A stretch of 38,315 nt of DNA from Trichocoleus sp. (GCA_036702865.1 DATNQD010000032.1:1-38315); one strand, 5' to 3'. Counted from the first letter of the stretch, positions 16,582-26,325 are shown. Notes: generated by a model not told the origin, from the letters alone. Numbers and translations are program-made.

Positions 16582-19500
16582 TTACAATTCGGCTGCCATT
16601 TCAGCAACCACTGGCTGTAGCGGTAACGTGACCTGGACTGTAGTTCCTGTTTCAGGATGACTCATTACAGCAATGCTGCCTCCATGAATGTCTATCGATC
16701 GTTTGACGATTGCCAGACCCAAACCACTTCCCGAAATTGCTCCCACATTACTCGCCCGATGAAACGGCTCAAACAAGCGTGCTTGGTCTTTTGGCGGAAT
16801 GCCGATTCCCTGATCTTGCACAGCAAAATGAGCATTATTGTTGTGGCATACCAGGGAAAACCGTACCGTTGTATCGGTAGGAGAATACTTGAGCGCATTC
16901 CCCAGGAGATTGCTGAAGATTTGCCGCAGCAACCGCTCATCCATCTGCGCTTCTCGACCACTATTGGGATTGTCCTCGTGCTGAATGTCTAACGTCAACA
17001 AGTGACTGTTGTGGTCATTGAGGCGCATCTCTTCAACAAGCTCGGCACAAAATTCTTCTAGATCGATCGGAGCCGGGACAAACGGGAGTTTATTCACCTC
17101 TGCTTTCTCCAAAATGAGAATATCATTGAGCAAGTTAGTCATGCTGACGGCAGTCGTTTGGATACGGCGAATATGTTCTGGGATGCGATCGACCGTTCCC
17201 TGTTCCAGATAGAACTCAATTAAATCAGCAGAAGACAAGATCGTGCTGAGGGGCGTGCGAAATTCGTGGGAGGTGTTAGAGACAAAGTGAGATTTGAGCT
17301 CACTCAGTTCCTTTTCCTTCTTGAGTGCCCGATAAACTTCTACTTCTGCCTGCTTGCGATCGGTAATATCTACACAGGAGCCAATATAGCCGTTGAGCTG
17401 TCCATTAGGCATTAGGCAAGGGGCTGCCTGATCAAGCATCCAGCGATATTCTCCATCAGCACGCCGCATCCGATATTCCACTTCAAACGCTTGCTGTTCT
17501 GCCTGAGCCCGCAGATATTCCTCTAGGCAAAACTGCCGATCATCGGGATGAAGATTTTCTGTCCACCCATAGCCAAGCTGCTGATCAAGGGTGCGTCCAA
17601 CAAAATCTAAAAGTGTTTGGTTACAAAAAACGCATTCATGCTGCGGGTTGCTAATCCAGATCAGCACAGAAGTACTGTTTGCCATCGTGCGGAACCGCTC
17701 TTCACTTTCACTGACCGCTTGCAAAAGCTGACTTTGAGCCAGAGCAATTTCGAGCTGATGGGCAATTTGTTGCAGCAGTTCGATCTCAAATTCTGACCAT
17801 TGACGAGGTCCATCACATTGGTGAGCGATGATCAGCCCCCAAAGCGATTCTTGCAACACAATGGGGACAACTAATTTGGCACGCACCCCAATCTCTCGTA
17901 AAAAACGGCTACAGCGAGGAGCAAGCCCATCCCGCTCAACATCCTCAATTGCCCGAACTTTGCCATGACAGTAGGGTAAATGATACTCCAGTGGAAAGGC
18001 ATCGAGAGGATAAAATTGCCCCAGAATTGAAATATCGCATGATTCGGCTGCTTCCGTTGCCACCAACCCGCTGCCATCGGGCAAAATGCGGTAGATCAAC
18101 ACCCGATCGCACTGCAGCATCTCTCTGACTTCATTAACGGTGGTCTGCAAAATGTCCTCTAGTTGAAGCGACTGCCGAATTTTGAGGGCAATTTCAGCGA
18201 AAAGCTCCGATCGCTGGTGTTGCAGCATCAAGGCAGCTTCAGTCTGTTTGCGCTGAGTGATATCTCGTTGGAAAGCAACAAAGTGAGTATATTGTCCGAA
18301 TTGATCCAGTACCGGGAAGATGCTCAGATCAATCCAAGCTTCCAGACCCTCTTTGTTGTAATTGAGAATTTCAACCACAATTGATTCGTAGCGAGACAAA
18401 GACTCTCGAATTTTCTGCGTTGTCGCGCGATCAGTATTTGCCCCTTGCAACAGCCGGGGAGTTTTGCCCAAAACCTCCTCTGAACTGTACCCTGTGATCT
18501 GGGTAAAGGCATGATTGACGTACACAATTTTGGGATCATCCAGGTCTGCGGTCGTAATCAGGACGGCATCATTCGAATTCACCACAACCATTTCCAGCAG
18601 CCGCAGCCGTTCTTCCTGGTGTTTGCGATCGGTAACATCCTCGGTAATTCCGGCAACTCGGTAAAGCCTGCCATTCTCATCGAAAAATGGAAAGGCGCGA
18701 TCGGACATCCACCGGAGTGACCCATCGGGTTGGAGGATACGGTACTGGGCATGGGTCATCTGCCCCTGTTGCTGTTGTTCAAGCAGTGTGTAGATCTGGG
18801 GAAGATCGTCTGGATGAACCCGTGTGAGCCAGAAATCCCCCGGCTCCTCATAAAACCGTTCCGGAGAGTAACCCCAGATTTTGGTGCAGGTAGGGCTGAT
18901 ATACAAAGTTTTTCCGGTATCCAGGGAGGCGATCCAGAAGACTTGGGGAATGTTGTCGGCTAACTGTCGGAAGCGTTCCTCACTGTCGCGCAATTCCTGT
19001 TCCGCTTGCTTCTGATCCGTTACGTCTTCAACAAGTGACAACAAAGAATCCATTTCACCTGCTGAATTAAAGAGTGAGGAGTTATGCCAGACACAATCGA
19101 TAATTGAACCCGCTTTCGTGTAGTTACGGTTCCGACAAACATTACGGGTCACTTCGCCGTTTAAGAGTTGGGCAATGGCCTGCTCAACTATCCTTTGATC
19201 TGCTGGGATGATGTGGTTCCAGGTTTCAGCCGTCTGCCCCAACATTTCCGCCGCCGACCAGCCAAAAATAGACTCTGCACCCTTCGACCAGCGCGTTATC
19301 TGAAACTTCTGATCCCATTCAATGATTCCTAAAGGCGAATTTTCAATGTGAAAATCCAATCGGTGGAGAGTATCTTGCCATGCCTCTTGGGTTTGTTCTA
19401 GCTGTTCGATCGTCGTTTGCAGTGCTGCCGTTTGGACTTCAATCCGGGAACCCAGTTCAATTTTCGTTTGGCAGAGATAGTTTTCAAGCTGCTTCCGCTC

Positions 19501-20586
19501 TGTGATGTCTTCTAGCATGTCGAAGCAGAATTGGGACTGCTTTTCATCTCGCACTAGAGAAACGGTCAAACGACCCCAAAACCATGTGCCACTTTTACGA
19601 ATGAAGCGTTTTTCAATTTCATAGGAGTTAATTTTGCCTTCTGCCAATTCCTGTCGCCGATCGGCATCCAAGGTGAGATCATCGGGATGGGTAAAGGCAG
19701 CGAAGGACAGATGTTGTAGTTCAGCAGCGCTATAGCCCAGCATCCGTTCCAGCGATCGATTATGCTCCAGCACCTTGGCATCAAAGTCCGTCAGAGCAAT
19801 GCCGATCGCCGCCCACTCAAAAATGCTGCGAAACTTCTGTTCATTGCGCCGAACAGCCTCAGTGACCACCTGAAACAGACTGATATCTTGAATCAGCCAG
19901 CGAAAGCTAATTAGCTGCTGCCCTTCGTAAACTGGCGCAATCCGCATCGCGGCGGCAAACGGCTGACCCAAACGAGGATTTAGTGTCAGGGCGATTGGGT
20001 GATGGATGATGCCTGAAGCAGACGGAGGCAAAGCTGCCAAATAATTTAACTGGGCTCGAAAAAGTTTGCGATCGCCTGGTGACACGAACACACCTAACGG
20101 CTTACCGACCAGGCGGGGTTGGCGTATCCCTAACAAGAGGGCTGCCGCCTGATTCGCTTCTTGAATAATGCCCTTCTCATCCGTTACGACATAGCCATCG
20201 GGCGCAAACTCAAACAGCTCCTTGTAGCGGAATTTCTGAAACTCTACCTGCCTTCGAGTGGTGATGAGTTCTGCATTTTGTCGCCGTAATTCTTCTTCCG
20301 CAACCTGTAATTCCTCGATCGCCTGAAGCAATTCATCGTTAATTTGCTGTAATTCTGAAACAACCTGTTCAAACCCATCAGCGGCATCACTGGCGTGAGG
20401 AATGAGTTTAGATGTAGGTGCCGTATCTTGTCCCACAACGAGATCTCTTTCCAAGTCTGACGAGGCAGAGCCGATATCGGTAGCTAAGGTCGTTTGAGTC
20501 TGGAGTTGCGACCTCAAATCCTGAACTAATGCTTCCAGTTCTGCATTGCGCTGTCGCAGCCACTCGGTTTCCTGATTCTCAATCAT
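16582..20586 (-). CDS. giant multi-PAS/GAF sensor histidine kinase
   Basis: A 1334-aa kinase with no evident membrane segment, so probably soluble. After a coiled-coil N-terminus (~1-120) come PAS domains at ~120-235, 245-365, 405-525, 535-655 and 660-780, a phytochrome-type GAF at ~795-955, a sixth PAS at ~960-1080, HisKA with His1107 (NTSHEFRTPL), and HATPase_c with an N box (NLLGNALKYSP) and G boxes (DQGIGIP, GSGLGLAIVKR). The fifth PAS is LOV-like (GKTPRLLQG at ~707) but has no Cys at the flavin-adduct position. The GAF lacks the usual PCH chromophore site: APRCSRF stands there, and a CH pair sits earlier (LPYCHGKV, ~873). There is no receiver. The REC-kinase gene lies 79 bp downstream of its start on the upstream side, same strand, so the two may be co-transcribed. 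Confidence 0.9.
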   Translation of the reverse strand: MIENQETEWLRQRNAELEALVQDLRSQLQTQTTLATDIGSASSDLERDLVVGQDTAPTSKLIPHASDAADGFEQVVSELQQINDELLQAIEELQVAEEELRRQNAELITTRRQVEFQKFRYKELFEFAPDGYVVTDEKGIIQEANQAAALLLGIRQPRLVGKPLGVFVSPGDRKLFRAQLNYLAALPPSASGIIHHPIALTLNPRLGQPFAAAMRIAPVYEGQQLISFRWLIQDISLFQVVTEAVRRNEQKFRSIFEWAAIGIALTDFDAKVLEHNRSLERMLGYSAAELQHLSFAAFTHPDDLTLDADRRQELAEGKINSYEIEKRFIRKSGTWFWGRLTVSLVRDEKQSQFCFDMLEDITERKQLENYLCQTKIELGSRIEVQTAALQTTIEQLEQTQEAWQDTLHRLDFHIENSPLGIIEWDQKFQITRWSKGAESIFGWSAAEMLGQTAETWNHIIPADQRIVEQAIAQLLNGEVTRNVCRNRNYTKAGSIIDCVWHNSSLFNSAGEMDSLLSLVEDVTDQKQAEQELRDSEERFRQLADNIPQVFWIASLDTGKTLYISPTCTKIWGYSPERFYEEPGDFWLTRVHPDDLPQIYTLLEQQQQGQMTHAQYRILQPDGSLRWMSDRAFPFFDENGRLYRVAGITEDVTDRKHQEERLRLLEMVVVNSNDAVLITTADLDDPKIVYVNHAFTQITGYSSEEVLGKTPRLLQGANTDRATTQKIRESLSRYESIVVEILNYNKEGLEAWIDLSIFPVLDQFGQYTHFVAFQRDITQRKQTEAALMLQHQRSELFAEIALKIRQSLQLEDILQTTVNEVREMLQCDRVLIYRILPDGSGLVATEAAESCDISILGQFYPLDAFPLEYHLPYCHGKVRAIEDVERDGLAPRCSRFLREIGVRAKLVVPIVLQESLWGLIIAHQCDGPRQWSEFEIELLQQIAHQLEIALAQSQLLQAVSESEERFRTMANSTSVLIWISNPQHECVFCNQTLLDFVGRTLDQQLGYGWTENLHPDDRQFCLEEYLRAQAEQQAFEVEYRMRRADGEYRWMLDQAAPCLMPNGQLNGYIGSCVDITDRKQAEVEVYRALKKEKELSELKSHFVSNTSHEFRTPLSTILSSADLIEFYLEQGTVDRIPEHIRRIQTTAVSMTNLLNDILILEKAEVNKLPFVPAPIDLEEFCAELVEEMRLNDHNSHLLTLDIQHEDNPNSGREAQMDERLLRQIFSNLLGNALKYSPTDTTVRFSLVCHNNNAHFAVQDQGIGIPPKDQARLFEPFHRASNVGAISGSGLGLAIVKRSIDIHGGSIAVMSHPETGTTVQVTLPLQPVVAEMAAEL

Positions 20587-20665
20587 TGCAATCCTGTCTT
20601 ACAAGCCTCATTTAATATTCGGAGACTTCCGCAAAAATCTACAGCTTTGAAACACAACCCCCCAT

Positions 20666-21766
20666 TCAAGCAACAGACTCTACACTTTGCATCCGATACG
20701 GTAGCTCGACCGCAAAGGTTGTCCATCCTCCCTGACTCGTGACGGTAATCTGTCCATTGAGCTGCTCAACCAGATGTTTGACAAGGGGTAGACCTAACCC
20801 ACTTCCATGCTGCTGAGTACTATTGGGAAGGCGATAAAACTTATCAAACAGCTTAGGCAGTTCGTCTAATGGAATCGCCACTGAATTGCGAACGGAGAAG
20901 ATCACGCGATTGAGATGGGGGCATTCCTGAAACTGCAAACTGATCTCACCATAGTCAGGAGTATATTTACAAGCGTTGTTGAGAAGTTCGCTGAGAACAC
21001 GCTGAAGACAGGTGCCATCGGAAGTGATGAGCGGCAACTCTTCTGGAATATCCAGGGACAATGTTTGATGGCGGTTTTGGGTTCGCACCTGAAACAAATT
21101 GGTCAGATGCATCAGATGGGCGTGCAAATCGATCGCTTCCATTAAAATCCTCGTTTCCCCGGACTCCAACTGATAGAGATACAAAAGATTTTGAATTAAT
21201 TCATCTCCCTGTTCACAAGCTGCCTTTGCCACGTTGATATATTGTTCGTGGTTGTTGGGGGTCATTTCAAGCAGCTGAAGCGCAACCTTGATAGTGGTCA
21301 ACGGTGCTCGCAAATCATGGGTAATCGAACAAACTAACTCATCTTTCTGATGGGCTTGCTCTGCCAGTTCCCGAACGCTGTCTTGCAGGGAGAGTAGGGC
21401 TTGCTGCTTTTTGTGACGGGCGGCGATTGTTTCAAGCAACTCTATCCGTCGAAACGGTTTAGTAAGATAGTCATCGGCACCCAGGTTCATACCGCGCCGA
21501 ATATCCGTTTTGTCTGCCTTGGCTGTCAAAAAAATGAATGGAATTGTTGCAGTTTCTGTATCCTGTCGTAGTTCACTTAGTACTTCATAGCCGTCAATAT
21601 CAGGCATTTTAATGTCGCAGATGATGAGGTCAGGTTGTGTCTCTCTTGCGAGTTTGATTCCTTCTCGCCCATTGCTTGCATGAACGGTGTCAAAGTTACT
21701 AGAACTCAGAATTTCTAGAATGTTTAATCGAACATCCCGTTCATCTTCAATCACCAGAATCTTCAT
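20666..21766 (-). CDS. receiver-histidine kinase fusion (REC-HisKA-HATPase)
   Basis: A 366-aa protein in the layout common in cyanobacteria: an N-terminal receiver followed by a kinase core. REC has Asp51 (LIICDIKMP) and Lys103 (YLTKPF). A short coiled linker leads to HisKA with His150 (SITHDLRAPL). HATPase_c has ELLNNACKYTP and GSGLGLPLVKHL. The start at 21766 (MKILVIEDERD) is chosen because GGAGA lies 6-7 nt upstream. A longer frame begins 48 codons earlier but reads as Cys/Arg-rich non-conserved sequence. Such proteins are usually driven by an upstream kinase phosphorylating REC and pass phosphate on. Its stop lies 79 bp before the giant kinase start on the same strand, which suggests one transcript and a relay. 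Confidence 0.88.
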   Translation of the reverse strand: MKILVIEDERDVRLNILEILSSSNFDTVHASNGREGIKLARETQPDLIICDIKMPDIDGYEVLSELRQDTETATIPFIFLTAKADKTDIRRGMNLGADDYLTKPFRRIELLETIAARHKKQQALLSLQDSVRELAEQAHQKDELVCSITHDLRAPLTTIKVALQLLEMTPNNHEQYINVAKAACEQGDELIQNLLYLYQLESGETRILMEAIDLHAHLMHLTNLFQVRTQNRHQTLSLDIPEELPLITSDGTCLQRVLSELLNNACKYTPDYGEISLQFQECPHLNRVIFSVRNSVAIPLDELPKLFDKFYRLPNSTQQHGSGLGLPLVKHLVEQLNGQITVTSQGGWTTFAVELPYRMQSVESVA

Positions 21767-22562
21767 CAACGTCTCCATTCCAAATTCATGTCCTAGGCTG
21801 TCACGGCAATGTTTCAAACAAGACACCTTAACCTGGGCTATCTCAGCCTGACAGCCGCCCTGTGTAACCCCGCACCCCTTCAGGACAATTCGTCTGGAGC
21901 ACATGGGCAACTATATACAAGAAAATGAAATTAAAAACAGCCTCCCTAGAGGGAAACTAGAATTAAACAGTAAAAGCTGAAATAGACTTTGAAGAAAGAA
22001 TTGAAAATAATAAATTGCAGAAAAATTAAAAAATTAGCGAAATCTCTAATTATTATACGAAATTCGTCTCATACTGTTAGTAAATCTTTATAGATAAATT
22101 GCTGTCCTCTATCTTGAGATGGATGAAGAACGTGATCTAAATCACTAGTAGACCTTAGCTGAAATGGAGCGGTACAGTACAAAACCCCGAGACATTGAGA
22201 CAGGTTCAGGTTATGAAGCAGGTTTATTGATTGCATAATTTCAGACTCTCTGTTGTCTCTATTAGTAAGTTTTTCGTTGGTTTTTGGGCTGAGTCTTATA
22301 ACATTTAAGCTTTTTTCCGTTGGTAGTCCTATCTTGAGAAGATTGCAGAATCATCAGGTATTGTCAGAGGCTTTGCAGCATTCCATTCCCCCTTTCAGGC
22401 TATTTTCCTTATCCTTCCCTAAATGCCCCTAAATGGCACTACCCTATCCTCAATGACATCGATTTGCCACTGAGATAAATAAAAATTTATTGCACAAACT
22501 GTATAGAAGGAAACACAATTTGCTTCGAGTGCTTGCAATTCTAGTAGAGCAATTATTTTGAT

Positions 22563-22600
22563 TTCAACAGGACTGAAAGGAGCAGCCAAGTTGTAAGCAG
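22563..22600 (+). repeat. crRNA-tail-like sequence related to the 38.07-kb guide
   Basis: TGAAAGGAGCAGC (22574-22586) is identical to bases 38075-38087, and both are followed by TTGTAA in the same register (22591-22596 here). Upstream is TTTCAACAGGAC, which recalls the TTTCAAC...TTGAAAG frame of type V-K repeats. The spacer-like part fits tRNA-Thr less well than the copy at 38.08 kb because its anticodon-stem bases would not pair. It may be a decayed guide, or a partly chance similarity. Confidence 0.3.
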
Positions 22601-22778
22601 TAATCACCGATTAAAAAACTGCTCTGAGCTTTAATCAAGGTGACAACAACCTGGAAGATTTGACGAGAGAACAGCAAGCATTCGATCGGTTCACCTTAAA
22701 CGCTACTTCCGTTCAAGTTCTGTAGTGCAGTCGCTCCCAGAGTAAGCCCCGCCTGAACTCCACAACGCTTCAAAGCTA

Positions 22779-22792
22779 CCGTAGATCTACGG
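22779..22792. other. 14-bp perfect palindrome
   Basis: CCGTAGATCTACGG lies 110 bp before the PPC-domain gene and is flanked by AAAGC and CTTTC, which extend the dyad imperfectly. It could be an operator or a transcript hairpin. Confidence 0.35.
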
Positions 22793-22902
22793 CTTTCAGT
22801 ACCGAGTATAAACTTTCCATAAAACCTGAGAGACTGCCCTGAGAATGGCTTAACCTGGGAGAACTAACCAGTAAATTTGCTGTTCATCCTTTGTCACGAT
22901 CT

Positions 22903-24141
22903 ATGCCCGATCGCACCGGAAACACGCTACTCTCTGCCAAACAGTTAACTAGCCTCAATGCCACACCGCTGAGCGTTAAAGATGCTGTTAACCAACAGGA
23001 TAAAAATGACCTCTATCGCTTTCGCCTGAGTGAGCGTAGTAGCTTGAATTTGCAGCTATCAGGTGTACAAAAAGGCGCCAAGCTGCTTGTAGAACTCTTG
23101 ATGCTGAAGGGCAATCCAGACAAAGTACTTCGCAAGATTGGCAAAATTGAGTTCAGCAGTTTAAAGGCCAGTGCTATTCGAAACAACCTTACCTCGATTA
23201 CTCGCGCGATCGTTCCAGGACGAACGAATCAATCAATCACTGCCCTACTGAACACAGGCGAATATTACCTCCGCATTGCTCGCGTTAAAAATCAGAGCCG
23301 ATATCAGCTCCAGATGAGCAGTGTGGCAGACACTCCGATTGCACCGACAACGGGGGGCAGTTTGCCTGTGGGCGGATCTACCGAACAAACTCCTCCTGTA
23401 GTAGTGAACGATTCTGGTTCTGGTGGCTCTACTCCTGGCGATTCTGGTGGCACCAATCCACCACCCCCTAGCTTGACGACCAGGGTGCTATACGATGGGA
23501 ACGGTTTACCCCAAAATGAATCCTGGCTCGCCTATGGGCAGTTGCCCTTTTTTGGGAATCAAGCCAGCCAAACGGCGGGGGCAACAGGCGTAACGCTCAA
23601 CACTCAGGTCAATAGCACTGACCCTACCAAAGGATATGCTGGCTACAGCAACTACGCTGTTAATCTGGCAACTTTCACGCCTCAAGCAGTTAACAGCACG
23701 TTTCCCACGCTTGATCCCACCAAAGGCTTTACTCTTTCTTTTCGTCTGTCAGTGAATTCAGAGCAGAGCAATCCGAATCGAGCGGGCTTTAGTCTTATCC
23801 TGCTTGGCAACAATGCTCAGGGAATTGAACTGGGCTTCAAGTCGAATCGAATTTTTGCCCAGTCTGATACCTTCACTGAAGCGGAAACGGTGACTCCTGG
23901 CTTTGGCCTCAATAGCGCAGTAGATTACAAGCTGGCAATACAGGGCAGCAGCTATCAATTATTTGCTAACAGCTCATCGATTCTGAACGGCTCACTGCGA
24001 AGCTACCAGTTTAATCCAGCAACCAGTGATCCACCGCTGCCTTTCAATCCCTATACTGTGCAAAACTTCCTGTTCTTGGGCGACAACACCGACCAGGGTG
24101 GTGCAAATGTGACGATCGGCAATATTTCGATCGCAGCTTGA
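22903..24141 (+). CDS. PPC-domain and beta-sandwich protein, probably extracellular
   Basis: A 412-aa protein of unknown function. Residues ~1-140 resemble a bacterial pre-peptidase C-terminal (PPC) domain: DRTGNTLLSAKQL at the start, DLYRFRLSERSSLNLQLSG in the middle and GEYYLRIARVK...YQLQM at the end. A Gly/Ser/Pro-rich linker (~145-190) includes a run of prolines. The C-terminal ~220 residues look like a lectin/LamG-type beta sandwich (FTLSFRLSVNSEQ..., FLFLGDNTDQGGANVTIGNI), as found in cyanobacterial surface proteins. No N-terminal signal peptide is visible, but cyanobacterial PPC proteins often lack a classical one. The ATG places the PPC motif right at the N-terminus; a TTG four codons upstream is possible. 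Neither has a clear ribosome-binding site. Confidence 0.7.
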   Translation: MPDRTGNTLLSAKQLTSLNATPLSVKDAVNQQDKNDLYRFRLSERSSLNLQLSGVQKGAKLLVELLMLKGNPDKVLRKIGKIEFSSLKASAIRNNLTSITRAIVPGRTNQSITALLNTGEYYLRIARVKNQSRYQLQMSSVADTPIAPTTGGSLPVGGSTEQTPPVVVNDSGSGGSTPGDSGGTNPPPPSLTTRVLYDGNGLPQNESWLAYGQLPFFGNQASQTAGATGVTLNTQVNSTDPTKGYAGYSNYAVNLATFTPQAVNSTFPTLDPTKGFTLSFRLSVNSEQSNPNRAGFSLILLGNNAQGIELGFKSNRIFAQSDTFTEAETVTPGFGLNSAVDYKLAIQGSSYQLFANSSSILNGSLRSYQFNPATSDPPLPFNPYTVQNFLFLGDNTDQGGANVTIGNISIAA

Positions 24142-24200
24142 GCCTGTCTCTGCCAGTAGGCTAATCGTCTTACCTTGCTACTATCCAAATCGCCCGCCTA

Positions 24201-25958
24201 CTATCTCGGTATTGCTTCTGACTCATCACGATCGGGCTGAATGATATAGAGTAGATTTTTTCCAGAAACGTAGGTGGGTCGATAGGGGTGCAAATCAAGC
24301 CCAATACTCTGTAAGGCAGCATTCGTTGTAATTAACAGAAGGCGCTGCGGTTGCTGAAGTTGAACCAGCAGATCTGCACCCGCCTGTATGCCTTCAAACC
24401 GTTTGATGTAGCTAATCTGACTATAAAAATTCACGCTGGGTGAGCCAATGCCCAATGTTGCAGGAAAGTCTTCTGAGCAAGTATCACAAGTTTCTTGCTG
24501 CAAGGCTGCCGTAATCCCTAAAAGCCGTCCGCCCAAAACCTGTCGATCCAGAATGGGCAGGAGGAGGTGAACGACGATTAGCGCAAAGCTGCTAAAGGTA
24601 ATTAGGCTAATTAGCCAAGCTCGCATCACACCCCTGCTACGGGCACTCATCCAGATTGCGATCGCGGCTACCAGATAAATGCTGCCTAACAACCAGGGAA
24701 TTCCTTGTCCAACAATTTCCCGCACAACCGCCTCTTGAGAGAACAACCGGGGAACCCCAACGAATCCGATCGCACAAAGCCCATAAACAACCGCAATCAG
24801 CCGCAATTCTAGTTTTAGCCAGGAATCAGGAGCCGTAATTTGCTTTTCCCAAGCCTGGGCACATAAATATGCCAGTGCTGGTAGACCGGGGAAGATGTAC
24901 CACGGCAATTTTGTCGCCGCTACACTCATAAAGAGGAAGATAGCCAGGAACCAAATTCCCATAAATAAACTGACCTGCTGATCTGGCGATCGCTGTTGCC
25001 AGTAGGTTCTTCCCAGAAGCGATCGGAGCGGTAGCGGCTGGCGGAATTGAGATGGAATTAGCATAATCCACGGGAATAAACCCACGATCGCTAAAGGGAT
25101 GTAGTAGTACCAGGGACCCGTTTGATTTAAGTTAACCGCAACAAAACGATCGACATTGCTGTACCCAACATAGCCATTAATAAAATTCCAGCCATTTGCC
25201 TGGAGCACTAAGACATGCCACGGTAGCGTGATCGCTGCGAAGATTAAACCGCCCCAGAGCCAGGGTATGGTTTTCACCTGCTCCCAAATCCGTCCCACCC
25301 AAATCAGAAAAACGCCGATCGTTAGACCGACGAGGACGATCGCCAGTGGGCCCTTCGACATGGTTGCTAGACCCAAACAGGCAAAAAAAACCAGGTAGCT
25401 CCAGGTCTTTCCGGAACTGTAGGCAAAATACCAGCAGTAGAGGGCAAGCCCAACAAAACTGGTCAACAACATGTCATGCTGCCCGGTTCGCCCCAAAGTA
25501 AAGGTAAAAGGGTTGGCTGCCACCATCGTTGCGGCAATCAAACCAACCCGACGATTCGCAAAATGGCTTACAAAAGCCCAGGTTCCCAGGACAAGCAGCG
25601 TTGCAGCCACAGCCGACGGTAAACGAACTGCCCATTCATGCAGACCCAGACTGGCAAACCCGATCGCAATCAACCAGTGAAGCAGGACAGGTTTATCAAA
25701 ATAAAGCTCACCGTTATAGACTGGCGTGATCCAATCGCGACGAATCCACATCTGACGAGCAATCTCTGCCTGCTTTGCTTCTGTGTTGTTGAACAGGGTA
25801 TAGCCGTCTAACTGCCAGAAGAACAAAACTCCACAAAACACCAGCAAAAACAGACCCGATCGAAGGGGATGATGCAAGACATTGGCACAGAACGATGAAA
25901 TGGAAATGAAAGAAAAGGGTTGATTGGGCTGGCGAGAATGGGAGGATTTAGAGGACAT
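24201..25958 (-). CDS. ArnT/PMT-like membrane glycosyltransferase
   Basis: A 585-aa integral membrane protein of the GT-C superfamily, which transfers a sugar from a polyprenyl-phosphate donor to lipid or protein at the outer face of the plasma membrane. After a short cytoplasmic N-terminus and the first membrane helix (SGLFLLVFCGVLFFWQL), the first outer loop has NNTEAKQAEIARQMWIRRDW and YNGELYFDKPVLLHW. These match the ArnT/PMT_2 'DE.r.A.iArem...gdW..P..ng..yfeKPpLlyW' pattern, although the usual D-E pair reads T-E. About ten more hydrophobic segments follow, and a soluble C-terminal part (~480-585). The exact substrate cannot be read from the sequence. The ATG start has no close neighbour on the same strand. 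A 16-bp palindrome lies 26 bp upstream. Confidence 0.82.
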   Translation of the reverse strand: MSSKSSHSRQPNQPFSFISISSFCANVLHHPLRSGLFLLVFCGVLFFWQLDGYTLFNNTEAKQAEIARQMWIRRDWITPVYNGELYFDKPVLLHWLIAIGFASLGLHEWAVRLPSAVAATLLVLGTWAFVSHFANRRVGLIAATMVAANPFTFTLGRTGQHDMLLTSFVGLALYCWYFAYSSGKTWSYLVFFACLGLATMSKGPLAIVLVGLTIGVFLIWVGRIWEQVKTIPWLWGGLIFAAITLPWHVLVLQANGWNFINGYVGYSNVDRFVAVNLNQTGPWYYYIPLAIVGLFPWIMLIPSQFRQPLPLRSLLGRTYWQQRSPDQQVSLFMGIWFLAIFLFMSVAATKLPWYIFPGLPALAYLCAQAWEKQITAPDSWLKLELRLIAVVYGLCAIGFVGVPRLFSQEAVVREIVGQGIPWLLGSIYLVAAIAIWMSARSRGVMRAWLISLITFSSFALIVVHLLLPILDRQVLGGRLLGITAALQQETCDTCSEDFPATLGIGSPSVNFYSQISYIKRFEGIQAGADLLVQLQQPQRLLLITTNAALQSIGLDLHPYRPTYVSGKNLLYIIQPDRDESEAIPR

Positions 25959-26325
25959 GCGATGAAACGATCGAGCTTTACTGTAGATCTATAGATCTAT
26001 AAGGAATATTCAATCGCTAAATGACAGGGATTCCAATAGAAATAACCTGATACTGCTTCTGCGACCAATGTGACCGATCTGGAAGATGAGCAGTTAAGAG
26101 GTCTTCTGCATTAATTTTGCTTAGTTTAGAGAAATTGATACACCGATAACCCTAACCATACTTAAATCTCCCCTGAAGTACGGAACTGTACTGACTCCTG
26201 CCCTTGTAGAGAACTATCCTGAATCATGAGGTAGGGATCGTTTGTTTGCTCTCGAAACTTTAGAGAAAGCTTGTCTAAGTTCGTTGCACTGCTCCCTTTT
26301 CTGACCGATAGAAGTGTTTCCTGAT
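25959..26325. other. intergenic region between divergent genes
   Basis: This 367-bp stretch carries the regulatory regions of the minus-strand glycosyltransferase and the plus-strand small receiver gene. Apart from the palindrome at 25984 I see no gene or RNA. Confidence 0.4.
25984..25999. promoter_or_regulatory. 16-bp perfect palindrome upstream of the glycosyltransferase gene
   Basis: TAGATCTATAGATCTA is a perfect palindrome built of two AGATCT hexamers, 26 bp before the glycosyltransferase start codon on the minus strand. The position fits an operator, but no repressor can be named. Confidence 0.4.

Larger units (their letters stand above)
21767..22902. other. AT-rich intergenic region, 1.1 kb
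   Basis: The first ~200 bp (about 21910-22110) are strongly AT-rich, as expected for a promoter region of the minus-strand kinases. Near 22435-22465 a sequence (GACATCGATTTGCCAC) resembles the TnsB-type repeats at 38.1 kb. At 22574 there is a crRNA-tail-like sequence. At 22779 there is a palindrome. The 62-codon minus-strand frame from GTG 22607 has no ribosome-binding site and I do not accept it as a gene. Confidence 0.45.

Noticed and set aside
21767-21910. 48-codon N-terminal extension of the REC-kinase
   Set aside because: The GGAGA ribosome-binding site sits right before ATG 21766, and the extension is Cys-rich and unlike any known N-terminus of this family.
22419-22607. 62-codon minus-strand frame from a GTG
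   Set aside because: It has no ribosome-binding site and I recognise no family. Its AAPF segment comes from the crRNA-tail-like sequence. A coding remnant cannot be fully excluded.
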